Below, piece by piece: positions 23,200-34,977 of a stretch of DNA of 64,000 bases. Source of the stretch: Lomentospora prolificans (Eukaryota > Ascomycota > Sordariomycetes > Microascales > Microascaceae); assembly GCA_029532625.1 (NCBI GenBank), contig JARFXM010000011.1:1674001-1738000 (forward strand), given 5' to 3'. A program made the translations under genes and the position numbers. The notes under the pieces are model-generated. The model was not told the DNA's origin. It was given only the letters and a program-made list of their open reading frames with translations, and did no database searches. Position 1 is the stretch's first letter, and each line of letters starts with the position of its first letter.

Positions 23200-24010
23200 C
23201 TCTTGGTTTTCTTTTTCTTATTTTTTTTTTGTGGGTTTGGGGGGAGGGGGCGCTTGTCTCTGCTTCTTCGGGCCCTCGATCTTGCAGATAGCAGAGATAG
23301 TTAAGTAGTATACAAGTAGACAAGTTAACGGTGCCGGAGCGTATTCGGGAAACTCGGCTTTGCTCCGATGTGCCAGGCCTCGGCCACTCGAGCCCCACAA
23401 TGACTTACCGGGTCGGTGATCCGTTGTACACTATCGGCATTGCCTGGCCTTGTTATGTGGGCGCCAACCCCAGGCCGGATATTCTTACGCTCGAACGACG
23501 ATAATGATAGGCATTGCTTTCATTCGGAAAGATAGAATACTAGGTAGTTGATTCTCTCGGGCGTTTCGCCCTCTAGCAGTATCATCACATAGTAAGCTCC
23601 TGATTTCGACAATCCTGGCGCCTGGAGCCAGGGATACACGAGAGGCGTTACACGTCTTCCCGATTAGTCTTAAGTGCCTTCTGGTGGCTTTTCGGCACAG
23701 CGTTCCATCCTCACATGACGATATGGATCATGCGATTTCTATGAAGAGCTACATGGCTAATGCGTCTCCCAAATATCTGGAGATATTGGATTCGTGTGCA
23801 GTAAATGGAGATGACCTGTAACAGAGTTTGGCAAAGGCTTGGCCCGTGATAAGCGAGCAACCTCACGGCTTTGAGGGATTACATAGAAAGAAAAACAGCT
23901 CCTCTTGCTCCAGGCCCGTCACCATCGCACTCAGTTGGCTTTCAAACTCGAGAGCATTGCAATTGTCAATTCTACAGCGTCAGAATCTTAGCCGCGGCCT
24001 CAGACACGCG
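23200..24010. other. Intergenic between 5S rRNA and phospholipase B
   Basis: The stretch contains T and G homopolymer runs near 23210-23250 and the promoter of the phospholipase gene. No coding sequence is supported. Confidence 0.45.
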
Positions 24011-26153
24011 ATGCGCTGCCCATTACACATTCTATTGTGTTTGAGACTGCTAGGACCAGTGCTTGCTACAAGTAAGTGCATTTATTAGGAACCTTGATTT
24101 CTATTCGGTTCCGGTACTGAAATTTCGCCCACCTAATAGCACTCCCTGGCCGCGATGTCTCCAACCCTGAAATCTACCGTGGCATCACAATAAGGGCATC
24201 CCCTGACGCTCCGAATGGCTACGCCCCGGCCCGCGTGGATTGCCCGGCATCCCGGCCGTCCGCCCGCACCGCCACCGACCTCTCCGCCAACGAAACACAA
24301 TGGCAACCCACGAGAAGAAACAATACTCTAGACGGGCTAAAATCATTCTTCAATAGAGTCGCAATCCAGGGCTTTGACGCCAATGGATTTTTCGATCAGC
24401 TGAATAGCTCCGACCCGTCGACCCTCCCGACCCTCGGCATCGCCGTGAGCGGAGGCGGGTACAGGGCCTTGATGAACGGCGCTGGTGTACTCAGCGCCTT
24501 TGATGAGAGGAGCAACGGGTCGACTGATGCAAGTATGGGGGCGGTCGGGGGCGTTCTCCAGTCGGCCATGTATTTGAGTGGGCTGAGCGGTGGGAGCTGG
24601 CTGGTTGGCAGCTTGTATGTGCAGAATTTCAGCACTGTCGGAGGGGTTCTCGATGGAAATGCTACAAAGGGGATATGGCAGTTTAACCAGTCAATTTTCC
24701 AAGGTGAGTTTGAACCTTTCCTCAGGGTTAACCTGCACGTCGCCTAGAATGGTGAGATCTGACATGGAAGGATACATGGAGGCCCCGAGGATATCCGCAC
24801 GCTGACATACTTCCGCGCCATGCGCGACACTGTCGCCGCGAAGCAAGACGCCGGCTTCAATACAACTATAACGGACTTTTGGGGCAGGGCCTTATCCTAC
24901 CAATTAGTAAGCCCCGTAGACGGTGGACCAGGTACGAAAGCGCAATCCTCTACAGGAGCTATCGGCTTCGTCAACCCCATGCTAACCTTTCCTCATCAGC
25001 CTACACCTTCTCATCCATTGCCAACGATGGCTACTTCACAGCCGGAAGCGCCCCCCTCCCCATCGTCGTCGCCGTCGAACGCGCGCCCGGCCAAGCCCAA
25101 ATCAACCTCAACTCGACCGTCATAGAATTCAACCCCTGGGAAATGGGCTCCCATGACCAAGCCATGTCCGCCTTCGCGCCCCTCCGCTATATCGGCTCCA
25201 ACTTCTCCGACGGCACCGTCCCCGCCAACGGCAGTTGCGTCCGGGGCTTCGACAACGTCGGGTTCACAATGGGCACTAGCTCCAGCCTATTCAACGCCGC
25301 CTATCTCGGCATCGAAGGCAAGGATTCGGACGGGACCCTGACCAATTTCATCGAAAGTAGGTTGAGAGAAATCGGGCAGGAAAACCGGGACGTGGCGCTT
25401 TGGCCGAACCCGTTCTGGGAATCGAGCCTCGTGCAGAGCCGCGCGAACCAGTCCTTCCTCACGCTTGTGGACGGGGGCTTGGCGCTGGAGAACGTGCCGA
25501 TCCAGCCTTTGCTTTGGGAGCGGCGCGGCGTGGACGTCATCATCGCCGTCGACTCCTCGGCTGATACGTCGGATAACTGGCCCAACGGAACCGCTCTTGT
25601 CGCCACGTACCAGCGGAGCAGAGAAGTCCCCAACAACGCCTCCTTCCCCTTCCCCAAAGTGCCGGACCAAAACACCTTTGTCAACGAGGGCCTAAACAGC
25701 AAGCCCACCTTCTTCGGCTGCCCTGCTCCGTACACTAACGAGACTGTCGCGGACGGGACTCCCCTAGTGGTCTACTTGCCCAACGCTCCGTACACCTTCT
25801 TCTCCAACGTGTCGACGTTGACAATGTCGTACACCGATGCTGAGCGTAATTCAATCGTCATGAACGGCGTGAACGTCGCGACGATGGGGCAAGGGAAGCT
25901 AGACGACAGATGGCCTGCTTGCCTGGGATGTGCTATTCTAGCAAGAAGTTTGGCGAGGCAAGGATCGAGCCTTCCGGGTGAGTGTGCGAATTGCTTTAAG
26001 AAGTATTGCTGGAATGGAACGGTCGATAGCTCGACTCCGCCGAGCTACGATCCGAATTTGATTATAAAAACAAACGGGGCGGCGGGGGCTCAGGGCTGGG
26101 ATAAGAGGTTGGTCATGCTTGGTCTGGGATTCTCCGCCCTCTTGTATGTCTAA
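24011..26153 (+). CDS. plb: Lysophospholipase / phospholipase B, secreted and GPI-anchored type
   Basis: It hydrolyses acyl chains of phospholipids and lysophospholipids at the cell surface. Exons are 24011-24071, 24140-24703, 24782-24931 and 25000-26153, giving 642 aa, the usual size. Exon 1 is the signal peptide (MRCPLHILLCLRLLGPVLA). The patatin/cPLA2-like core has the oxyanion stretch SGGGYRALMNG and the lipase motif GLSGGSW at about residues 168-174, with the nucleophile Ser170. The Asp region is LTLVDGGLALENVP, followed by the conserved WERRGVDVIIAVDSSAD. Many N-glycosylation sequons are visible. The C-terminus has Cys-rich CAxC-type motifs and ends in a short hydrophobic segment after a small-residue stretch (GAAGAQGWD), compatible with a GPI signal. 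The third intron lacks a strong polypyrimidine tract, but the protein joins smoothly. Confidence 0.93.
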
Positions 26154-26562
26154 AGTCCTCTAATGGGCTCCCAGACGAGGTAGAGAGCACCTCGAGAAGA
26201 CCCCATGCTTGCTTGGTATTCCATACTGGATCTACCTCACTCTGGGTTCATGGATGGACTGGCCTAATCAAGAGCAGGACAGTATGATAGTTTCAGCGTG
26301 CGAGGACATTACATTCTCTTATTCCGAAGTCTACGCCTCTATGCTCTTCTTGATAGTACAGATACACATTCTTCTCGCTTCACCAATACGAGTTGAAGAG
26401 AACCCTCACATCATCCATTATAGAAATGAAAGCCCAGCCAATGCGCCCAAATCGCCCGTCGTGCCTGAGAAAACTCTGGGTCTTATCAACCACTTGTACT
26501 ACACCAAAATTCTTTTTGTCAATCCCCTTAAGAAAAGCAATTGGTTTCCGTGCCCGGTACTC
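26154..26562. other. 3' flank between convergent phospholipase and SF3A1 genes
   Basis: No gene is seen; this is the 3' flank of two convergent genes. Confidence 0.45.
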
Positions 26563-28285
26563 CTACTGCCCCGTCCCGCCGCCAAACTTGTCGTGAATCG
26601 CCTTGATCTGCTCCTCCATCGTCATTCTTTGGAGGTGATTGATATGCGCCTGACTCTTGCCGTCAGGATTCCCATCGAAACTGTGGATCGCAGCCTTCTT
26701 TCGCCGCGCCTGCTCCTCTTCAGACAACGGCTCGCCCGTCACACCGTCAAACACGTCGGTTCGCTGGCTAGCGAGTCGCTTGAGATTATGCGCCACGTCG
26801 ACCTGAGAGAGATCGGTGACAAGGTGTCGGGCGTCGGCCTTGGCCTTTTGCTCCTTCCACCTGGGATCGAGGAGTTCAACTATGGGAGATTTATCAGCAC
26901 TCTGATCATTTGATATGCAGTGGTAGAAGGGGTCGACACTTACTCCTTACGTGCTCCTCCATTTCATTAAGGGGAATCATCTGGTTGCACCTAGGACACA
27001 AGGCAGAGGGACCGACAGGTTTGTTGCCCCGCTGTGCTGCCCTCGGCACATAGTTCTCCTTTATCTTCATCGGCGCGCCACCCACTGCGCTGCTCTGGGC
27101 CTGGTGTGCGCGCTCGCGAGCTTCCATCCTCTCTCGTATCCTCTTTTCTTCCTCTTCCTCCTCGGTCAAACGGCGACCACCAACGGGCGGCACGGGCAAA
27201 GACGATACTGTAGGTGGTGTTGGTGTGTGAACGGGCATAGCACCAGGATACGTAGGGCCAGCCGGATACTGGGGTTGCGGAGACGGTACGTGGTGAGGAG
27301 CGTAACCGGTGTGGACGGGGAGAGGGAAAGAATGGGGCATGGTAGCTCCCGTATTGATGGAGGTATCTTCGTCTGTCGGCATCGCTTCTTCGATGCGCAT
27401 GCTAGGATTGATAGAAAGCTTGTTCTTCTCTTCAAGAGACGCGTATTGCAGGTCGGAGAGCGTTGTCGGTGGGGGAAGGTTCGCCGTACTATCGGAGGGC
27501 GTAAAGGTAATTGTCTCGACAACGACAAAATCGTTCCAGTCGATGCGCTCAAACTCGCGCTTCTTCTCCTCCTCTGCTTCCTCTCTCTTGGCCTTCTCGG
27601 CCTGCTCATACTTGGCGTATTCAGCCCGCTGCCTGGCCCTCGAAAGAACATGGTACTTATTCTCAACGTTCTTCTTCAGTTCCGCAATGCGCTCGTCCTT
27701 GAGTTTACCACCCTCGCCTCCCAGGCCGTGGGCTCGAATGAGCGTGGTATACTGGTCCACCAAGTGCTGGAAGAAGTTGTGAAAGGTATGGCTTGAGATT
27801 AAGAATTGGAACTGCGGGTTGCCAGCTTCGCGCTGGACCAAAGCCGTCATCCACGGCCTCCCATTCCTCGCCACAAACATGGCCGTCAACCGGATGATTT
27901 CAAGATCCTTCTGGTTCAATCTCGGCATGCGAGCCGAGAACTCGAAATCCGGGGGTTTAGGGGGTCCCTTGGGCTTCGTTTCTACCTCCGCAGCCGCTTC
28001 GCCCGCGCGCCCTGCCGCGATGGCGGTGCCGCGACCGGCTCGAATTTCGTCGAGGCGCCATTGGTAGAAGGCATGGTAGGCATCCTGGGGGTTCAAGAAG
28101 CTGAATTTAGGGTTCTGTTCCTCTTTTTCTCTTATCCTGTCTTCGAATACGGGACCATTTCGGGCCACGTAGCCGGCTGTCTTTTCGAGGACGTTGCGAA
28201 TTTCGCGGGGAGGAAGGACAACGCCAGAGGGAGGCTTGAGTTGGTCGAGGACGACTCCATCGCCGTTTGCCACCGCGGCAGCCAT
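26563..28285 (-). CDS. prp21: Splicing factor 3A subunit 1 (SF3A1 / Prp21)
   Basis: This is a U2 snRNP component needed for branch-site recognition in pre-spliceosomes. Exons are 26944-28285 and 26563-26879, split by a 64 nt intron in phase 1, giving 552 aa. Two SURP modules are clear: about residues 27-79 (VLEKTAGYVARNGPVFEDRI) and about 125-180 (IRLTAMFVARNGRPWMTAL). An acidic/charged PRP21-like region and the conserved stretch RIDWNDFVVVETITF follow. A C-terminal zinc-like motif reads CPRCNQMIPLNEMEEHVR, then LLDPRWKEQK and HNLKRLASQRTDVFDG. As in other fungi there is no ubiquitin-like domain at the C-terminus. I start at MAAAVANG. An in-frame ATG at 28474 would add 63 residues of poor conservation. 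Confidence 0.94.
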
Positions 28286-29578
28286 TGGGGAAGTCGGGTG
28301 GGATACGCTCTCGAGGAAAAGCCTGGGATAATGGCGCGTTACGTGGGCGATTCCCTGTGGGCGAGAATTAGATGGGCGTCGCGAGGATGTTGGTGATAGA
28401 AAATCGTGTCGAGGCTGCAAGGCAATGCAAGAAAGCGCAGAATCCAGAGCTACAGAGGTACCGAGTACCTGCATGGAAATCTGGCCTCACGTGATCGCAG
28501 CATGTGCTGGGTTTGCAGGTATTACACATTAATGTAAACAGGGAAGCAGGCGATGTTTTCAACCGCATCCTGAACCTATGACTCTATTTCGTAATAAGCT
28601 CCGAATATTCCATGGTTTTAAGCAAGTAGCTACAGCTATCTCTTATTTCCATATTTTTATAACAAAAGCTTCAGGGTTCTCAGCTGAGACACATAAGTGC
28701 TGACGTTGACGCAAGGTATCTGGAGTCCGTCACAGCCACATGATCATGGTTTGAGCTTTGGCTTTGCTTCCCAACATGTGACGGCAGCTGGTGGCAAGTT
28801 GAAACGCCGTTACCTAACAATTGGGACCAAACGTTTCATTTGCACACACGGCGCCTTCCGCGCCTCGAGATTGGCGCAAAGAGGCCACTCCTATTCTTTC
28901 TCTTTTCAAACTTCCTCGTCCTCGTCCTTACGTAGGCTTTCTCAACCTTCATTCACTCCTTTGATATTCGCCCTCTTTTGCTTCGTCTTCTCTTCTAGCC
29001 TGTCATTTTCTTCCCCCCGGTGACTCAAAAATACTTCTAATCGCTGTCGGACGGCTCTTTTCCCGTTGCGATCAAACTACTGCAGCCTTTACTGGACTAT
29101 CCGCCTAGTAACCGAAACCAAACCTTCGAATTCTCTCGAGGCCACGTTCCTGACCGGACTGGTGTATATCGATCGACCCTTCGTCCAGGCTACAAGTTTA
29201 CACCAACTACCGAACGTTTCGAGAAGTTTACACGCCTCTACCGACGTCTGATTCTATCTTCTTCCTAGACGAATTTCGACTGATCTTCTTCGTCTCATTT
29301 TCCCGATTGCGGATCGCTCTAGATTGTTGAGTGATACCCGGGGACACGCTTTTTGAGACATTCTGCGATAGCGATTAATTACCTCTCGCCACGCACGAAG
29401 GGACACCGGACCCAAGACAAGAAAACACACCTAGCATCTCCTCCCAGCAAAACGAGACACGCGCACTTGATTGGAGAACTTTCTTGCGCCGACCTCACCT
29501 TCCTTCCTTTTTTTTTCCTTCGGTTTTACGGACCACCCCAGGTTTTCGTGTCGGAGTATCTACTCGAATCCAGCAAAA
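28286..29578. promoter_or_regulatory. Divergent promoter region SF3A1 / Sed5
   Basis: 1.3 kb lies between two divergent start codons. The right half from about 28880 is rich in T/C and probably forms the Sed5 leader. No gene is found. Confidence 0.5.
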
Positions 29579-30701
29579 ATGGCCGTAACCGCGATACAAG
29601 ACAGGACGTCCGAGTTCAGGGCTGTCCTTGCGCAGGCGCAGAAGCGACAGGCGTCGGGCAAAGTCGGCGCTCAGAGGAGATCACTCTTGACCGACTCGCA
29701 GAGGGCAGCTGCCAATAGTTCCCCGGCGCCTAGGTCAGAGTTTGCGAGGAGGGCGGCGGAGATTGGTAGGGGGATCGCCGCCACTATGGGGAAGCTCGAG
29801 AAGTTGGCTCAATGTAGGTTTATGCCGAGCCTCTGATACCGAGTGTGTCATGGTAGACTAACACAGAAGACTATAGTGGCTAAGCGACGGACCCTATTCG
29901 ACGACAGGCCAGTCGAGGTAAACGAGCTCACGTACATCATCAAGCAGGATCTCGCCTCGCTCAATAAGCAGATTTCGGGCCTTCAGGAGATCACCAAGCA
30001 GCAGCAGTCCAAGGGCAACCAGGAGGGCGAGCACAACAAAAACGTCGTGTTCTTACTACAGGAGAAGCTCACGGATGTGTCGGTAAACTTTAAGGATGTG
30101 CTCGAGGCGCGGACCAAGAACGTGCAGGCGTCGCGGTCGAGGACGGAGAACTTTATTTCGTCAGTATCCCAGCATGCGCAGCCTTCTCTCCAACAGGCGT
30201 CGGCGTCACCCCTCTACGGCACGCCCAAGGCAGGCACTCCCACACCAGGCGGACTACCACCCAGCCAGACGAGCGGGGGCGACTTGCTGTCCGTAGAGCC
30301 AGTCAGCGATAGGCAGCTCCTCATCATGGAAGAGGGCGAGCAGCAGAACGCGTACATCCAGCAGCGAGGTCAGGCTATCGAGGCGATCGAGAAGACGATT
30401 AGTGAACTCGGTAGCATCTTTGGGCAGCTGGCGACGATGGTTCAGGAGCAAGGAGAGATGGTGCAGAGGATCGACGCAAATACCGAGGACGTGGTGGATA
30501 ACGTGGAGGGAGCGCAGAGGGAGCTGCTAAAGTACTGGTCGAGGGTATCTGGCAACAGGTGGCTCGTTGCCAAGATGTTTGGCGTTCTCATGATTTTCTT
30601 CCTGTAAGTGCCACCACGTCACCACGCGGGAGGACAGCTGTTTCTACGAAGACTATGACTAACACATTGCTTCTAGGCTCTGGGTATTGATTGCGGGTTA
30701 A
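29579..30701 (+). CDS. sed5: Golgi t-SNARE syntaxin 5 (Sed5)
   Basis: This is the Qa-SNARE for ER-to-Golgi and intra-Golgi fusion. Exons are 29579-29813, 29877-30603 and a 25 nt last exon at 30677-30701 encoding LWVLIAG. The total is 328 aa. The N-terminus has the syntaxin-5 start DRTSEFRAVLAQAQKRQ. It is followed by the Habc helices (FARRAAEIGRGIAATMGKLE, RRTLFDDRPVEVNELTYIIK). After a Pro/Gln linker comes the Qa SNARE helix (RQLLIMEEGEQQNAYIQQRG to EDVVDNVEGAQRELLKYW) with the ionic-layer Gln in IFGQLATMVQEQGEMVQRID. It ends in a C-terminal membrane anchor split by the last intron. Gene predictors that skip the short exon would stop inside the anchor. Confidence 0.94.
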
Positions 30702-32198
30702 AACGGCACACTCGAGGGTCGGTTCTCTGACGGAGTAGAAGGGCGAATAGAGCTTGGCGGGAGGGCGAGGTCTCGGTCTATCTCGTTCCGAGGGCAACAC
30801 AACTGTGGGGGCAGTAGAGCGGCCACAAGGGTGAATAGAGGAGAAAGTGGTGGCAAAGCACGATATCTGTTATAATAGGCCCCGACGGCAAGGCATTTTT
30901 CTTGTACATTATTTCCTCATCGAGCAAAGAGCACAGAACGGGATTGTTTTTTCTTGTCTTTTTATCAGATAGAGTCGCGAAATTCGACCGTCTAAAAGAG
31001 AGCCCAGCGGGCTATATTTCAAAGCATGGGCTTGCTTTTGGAGCGATGGGATACGTGGAAATTGCATTTTTCCGGCGCTTATGTGGGACTCGACGGGCTG
31101 CTGGCTGCGTCTGTGGTCTGTGACGTCTTGCCAGCCAGCAGTATTACGCTCGATTCGGTATTAGGACATGGCTTGATCCTTTCGGTTGGGATCAGTTGAT
31201 CTTCACTAAGTGGAGTTCTCACGCTGGCTGGCAGCAGATGGATGTGTTAGTGAGTGCCCTACCAGTGCTGCAGTCTCTCTCTCACTCTCTCTCTCTCTCT
31301 CTCTCGGTCCTAGAGTGCCAGCTGTCGAGTCTCCATATGAAGGTAGACCTCGGTCTGTTGACATTTAACCCCCACCCGCTCTCCCACGTAGACTCCCCCA
31401 TATTCATCCACCAGTGACAGTGGCATGGATGGACCCCGCCAGCGCTGGCCCAAACAGCATCCTCGATCGTCCATCTGGCACCAGCTATTACATCACACTA
31501 GCCACAGCCATACTAAACACACTGCGTGCTACTAACGAGACAGCGAAACCCACATAGCTTCGGCCCTCCATGCGCGCGCGAACGCACACCCGGGCTAGGG
31601 GACCAGGGAACAAGAAGCGGGTTACAATGCATTAAAATCACGAGCCTTTATTTTTGTTCCTCTGCTTGCCCGCCTCCACTTTTGCCTAATGCTGGGGGTG
31701 TTTGACCCGCCAACTGAGATGAGAAAGAGGCGGGGGCGTTTCTTAGTTACCTTACCGGGCCTTTTTCCCCTCGAGCTGGCTGGGCTGTTTCCCGGGACTG
31801 AGTAAATAAGGGAACTAGGCACAGAGAGGGGGCCAAAGGTAATCCAAATAATGGGTGAAAGGAGGAGAGACGAGGAGGGGGTAAAGCGGGATGATACCAT
31901 TGCGGATGTAGATGTATATATATACATATATCTCTATATATAAAGAGGGAATTAATAAATATTTTTTTTTCTTTTTTGGATCTGCTTCTCTTCCACTTCT
32001 CTGTTGCTACGTGGATGATATTTCCTAGAGTATATATATACCCAGAAGTAGAGCTTTGCCATCCCATACCTTTGCTGAACACCTATCGAGACTTGCCTCC
32101 CGAGCTACGACATCGACGAGAACGAATCACCGCGACGAATTGAACGCGCGAATTGGAACCTGCACTTACACACGAAGCGGCAAAGACACACAGACATC
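30702..32198. other. Intergenic, with CT microsatellite and CTGGC/GCCAG motifs
   Basis: No gene is found. The stretch contains a (CT)n tract at about 31275-31306. CTGGC or GCCAG pentamers recur at 31090-31480. AT-rich ATATAT tracts lie near 31914-31942 and 32030-32040, the latter possibly TATA-like sequence before the aldo-keto reductase. Confidence 0.5.
31275..31306 (+). repeat. CT dinucleotide microsatellite
   Basis: CTCTCTCTCTCACTCTCTCT continues to 31306 with a single interruption; it is a simple repeat. Confidence 0.85.
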
Positions 32199-33415
32199 AT
32201 GGCGAACAAGACTTTTAAGCTTAACACTGGCGCCGAGATCCCCGCTCTCGCCTTTGGTAAGAATGATTCTTTCCTCCAATTAACCCTCCCTGCCCCTCCT
32301 TTGCGAATACCCTCACTCCAGCCAATCTCACTAACCCCACCATTTGCGACCACCAACAGGCACCTGGCAAGGCGAAGCCGACAAGGTCAAAGTCGCCGTC
32401 TCCTATGCCCTCCAAAACGGCTACAAGGCCGTCGACTGCGCCTACTGCTACGCCAATGAGGACTCGGTCGGCGAGGGTCTCAAGGAGGCCTTCGCCGCCG
32501 GCGTCAAGCGCGAGGACATCTTCATCACCACCAAGGTGTGGTGCACGTACCAGAGCTCGCCCGAGCGCGTCGAGGAGGGCGTCGACAAGAGTCTCAAGGC
32601 CCTCGGGCTCGACTACCTCGACCTTGTCATGATCCACTGGCCCGTTGCCATGAACCCCGAGGGCAACCACGACAGGTTCCCCACGCTGCCTGACGGAAAG
32701 AGGGATATCTTGCATTCGCACTCGCATATCGATACGTGGAAGAGCTTGGAGAAGTTGCTACAGACTGGCAAGGCCAAGGCGATTGGTGTTTCCAACGTGA
32801 GTTTGACAAAAAAAAAAAGATCATCCGCTGGTCTATTTTTGAGATGAAAGTATTACGTGCACGCACTTGGGCGAACTGACACGGTTTTCGGATATATAGT
32901 ACAGCAAGCGATACCTCGAGCAGCTTCTTCCTCATGTCACCGTCACTCCCGCCGTTAACCAGATCGAGAACCACCCCTCGCTTCCCCAGCAGGAGATTGT
33001 CGACTTCTGCAAGGAGAAGGGCATCCACGTCATGGCCTATAGCCCCTTTGGCAGCACAGGCAGCCCCATGTTCTCCGCGGAGCCCGTCGTCAAGGTCGCC
33101 GAGAAGAAGGGCGTGAGCCCCGGAACCATTCTCCTCAGCTACAACGGTACGTTTGTTTCCTTCTGCTCTCCCATTTCCTATTATAAGATGAGATTCTGAC
33201 GGACGCCGTTTCTTTAAGTTGCCCGCGGAAGCACCGTCATCGCCAAGTCCGTCACCCCCGAGCGCATCCTGCAGAACCTCAAGATCGTCGATCTCGACGA
33301 AGAGGACCTCAAGACACTGAACGATTACTCGGACGACCTGGCCAAGAAGGGCGAGCTGAAGCGATATGTCTACCCGCCTTTCGGTATTGACTTTGGCTTC
33401 CCCGACAAGTCTTGA
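32199..33415 (+). CDS. Aldo-keto reductase (Gcy1 / glycerol dehydrogenase / aldehyde reductase type)
   Basis: This is an NADP(H)-dependent reductase of small aldehydes and sugars in the cytosol. Exons are 32199-32256, 32360-32796, 32900-33146 and 33219-33415, giving 312 aa, a typical single-domain TIM barrel. The catalytic tetrad is visible: Asp45 and Tyr50 in VDCAYCYANE, Lys78 in ITTKVW and His112 in MIHWP. The signature LLQTGKAKAIGVSNYS spans an intron. The cofactor segment is VIAKSVTPERILQNL, where Lys-Ser and Arg favour NADP. The closest families I recall are fungal glycerol dehydrogenase and L-glyceraldehyde/xylose reductases. Substrate cannot be read from sequence. It faces a sorbitol-type dehydrogenase with only 150 bp between stop codons. 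Confidence 0.92.
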
Positions 33416-33565
33416 GTGGATTGGGATTCTTCATATGACAAGAGAAATGTGCTAGCTCGGATATGAGTAGACGTATATTATATAGATCGAGTGTTGAAAA
33501 TGAAGCAGTTTTTGCCAAAATACTTTTTTATGTGAGAATTTGTGTAGTCTTGGCTTTTTCTCCTC

Positions 33566-34977
33566 CTAAGCCACGACCACCTCGTCGACGTCTACAAAGA
33601 CCTTGATGACTAGGTTCCCCTCATCGTCCTTGACCCTCGCCGCCATGGCGAATGCTTCAGGCGTACTGTCAATACCCTTGAATCTATGCGTAACAAGGGC
33701 CTCCAAGTCGGGCAACGTCGCAGGAGGGTTTGCAATAAGCTCGATAGCCTTGGGATAGGCGTTCGCATAGCGAAACAAACCGACAAGATCTACCTCCCTC
33801 AGCGCAGCAGCCAATATCGGCAGCGTCTGAACCGGATTTCCCATGCCGATGAGCATGATCTTGCCACCAGGCCGTGTAACCTTTTTTTCGTCCCTCGCCA
33901 GTTTTACTCTGTTTCCGAACCCAACATATCAACATAAAAGCAAAGGGTCCGCGTACATAAATGGCCGTCTGCAAGAACTCTCGACTCCGGTCCCCTCAAA
34001 ACAGACATTCACTTCGCCAACTTCCTTCTCACCCGCCTTAACCCTTCCCACCATGGCTGCCACCTCCTTCGCAAAGGCTAACTTCCCCTCAACCGTCGCA
34101 GCCTGCGCCGGTTCCATGCGCGGCACCTCGACAACGGCATCGGCGAACCCGTGCTCCAGGGCAAAGTCGAGGCGGTCGTGCTGGATATCAGCCATGATGA
34201 CGGTCGAAGCACCCTGAGTCTTGCTAACAGCCGCGCAGAGCAACCCGACGGGCCCAGCGCCCAGAACGAGCACGGCGGAATTAGACAGCGGAACGGATGC
34301 GCGCGCATGCGCGTGAATCGCTACAGACAAAGGCTCGATGAGCGCTCCCAGCTCCGGACGCGTGCCTTGGGGAAGCCTACCTTTTTCTTAGCCATCGTTG
34401 GGCTTTTCTTTTTTTTTTTTTTTTAGAAGCCATATATATCTAAGTGAAAGCACGTACTTGTGGCACCACTTAGCCGGATGGTTAATTCTCTTCCTGTAGT
34501 GTCCCCTGCGGATGCGGAAACGCCTTCGCCGAGCTCCGGAAACGTATGCCCTGACAAATGTTGTACCGCTCGCTCGCGCAAAACTCGCACTCGCCGCACG
34601 GCAAGCCGACCTCAAGAGCGACGAGGTCACCCACCTTCAGGTCCTTCACGTCGGCGCCGACGGCGACGACGCGGGCGCTAGACTCATGGCCGAGGAAGAG
34701 CGGCTCGAGCACGCGGATGTCGCCGTTGCGGAAGTGGCTGAAGTAGTGTAGGTCGGAGCCGCAGAGGCCGGTGGAGAGAACGGCGACATGGACTTCGTCG
34801 GCGGAAGGGGGCGGGAGGTCGCGAGGCGTCTGACAGAAATGTAGGTTCGATTAGGCTTCTTTTTGCAGGTTGGGAGGGATACAGGGTGAAGATGGGAGAG
34901 CGAAGCGGCTTACATACGACTCGGATGTCACGGGCGGCATAGAGAACAGAGGCTTTTACCGACGTGGACGACGCCAT
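33566..34977 (-). pseudogene. Zinc-dependent sorbitol/xylitol-type dehydrogenase with two frameshifts
   Basis: The exons follow family structure: 34918-34977, 34458-34829, 33957-34376 and 33566-33880, with good GT donors and AG acceptors. Zinc features are present: catalytic CGSDLHYF and GHES, and structural Cys set CGECEFCASERYNIC. The Rossmann motif VLGAGPVGLL and C-terminal TRPGGKIMLIGMGNP are also present. Two breaks occur. In exon 2 the frame runs into TAA at 34482 just after GTLQEE, while the conserved continuation INHPAKWCHK is in the next frame (one extra base). In exon 3, after GTGVES near 33976, one base is missing before LQTAIY. The exon lengths are off by +1 and -1, as expected. 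It is either a recently inactivated gene or has sequence errors. A T run of about 17 lies in intron 2. Confidence 0.85.
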
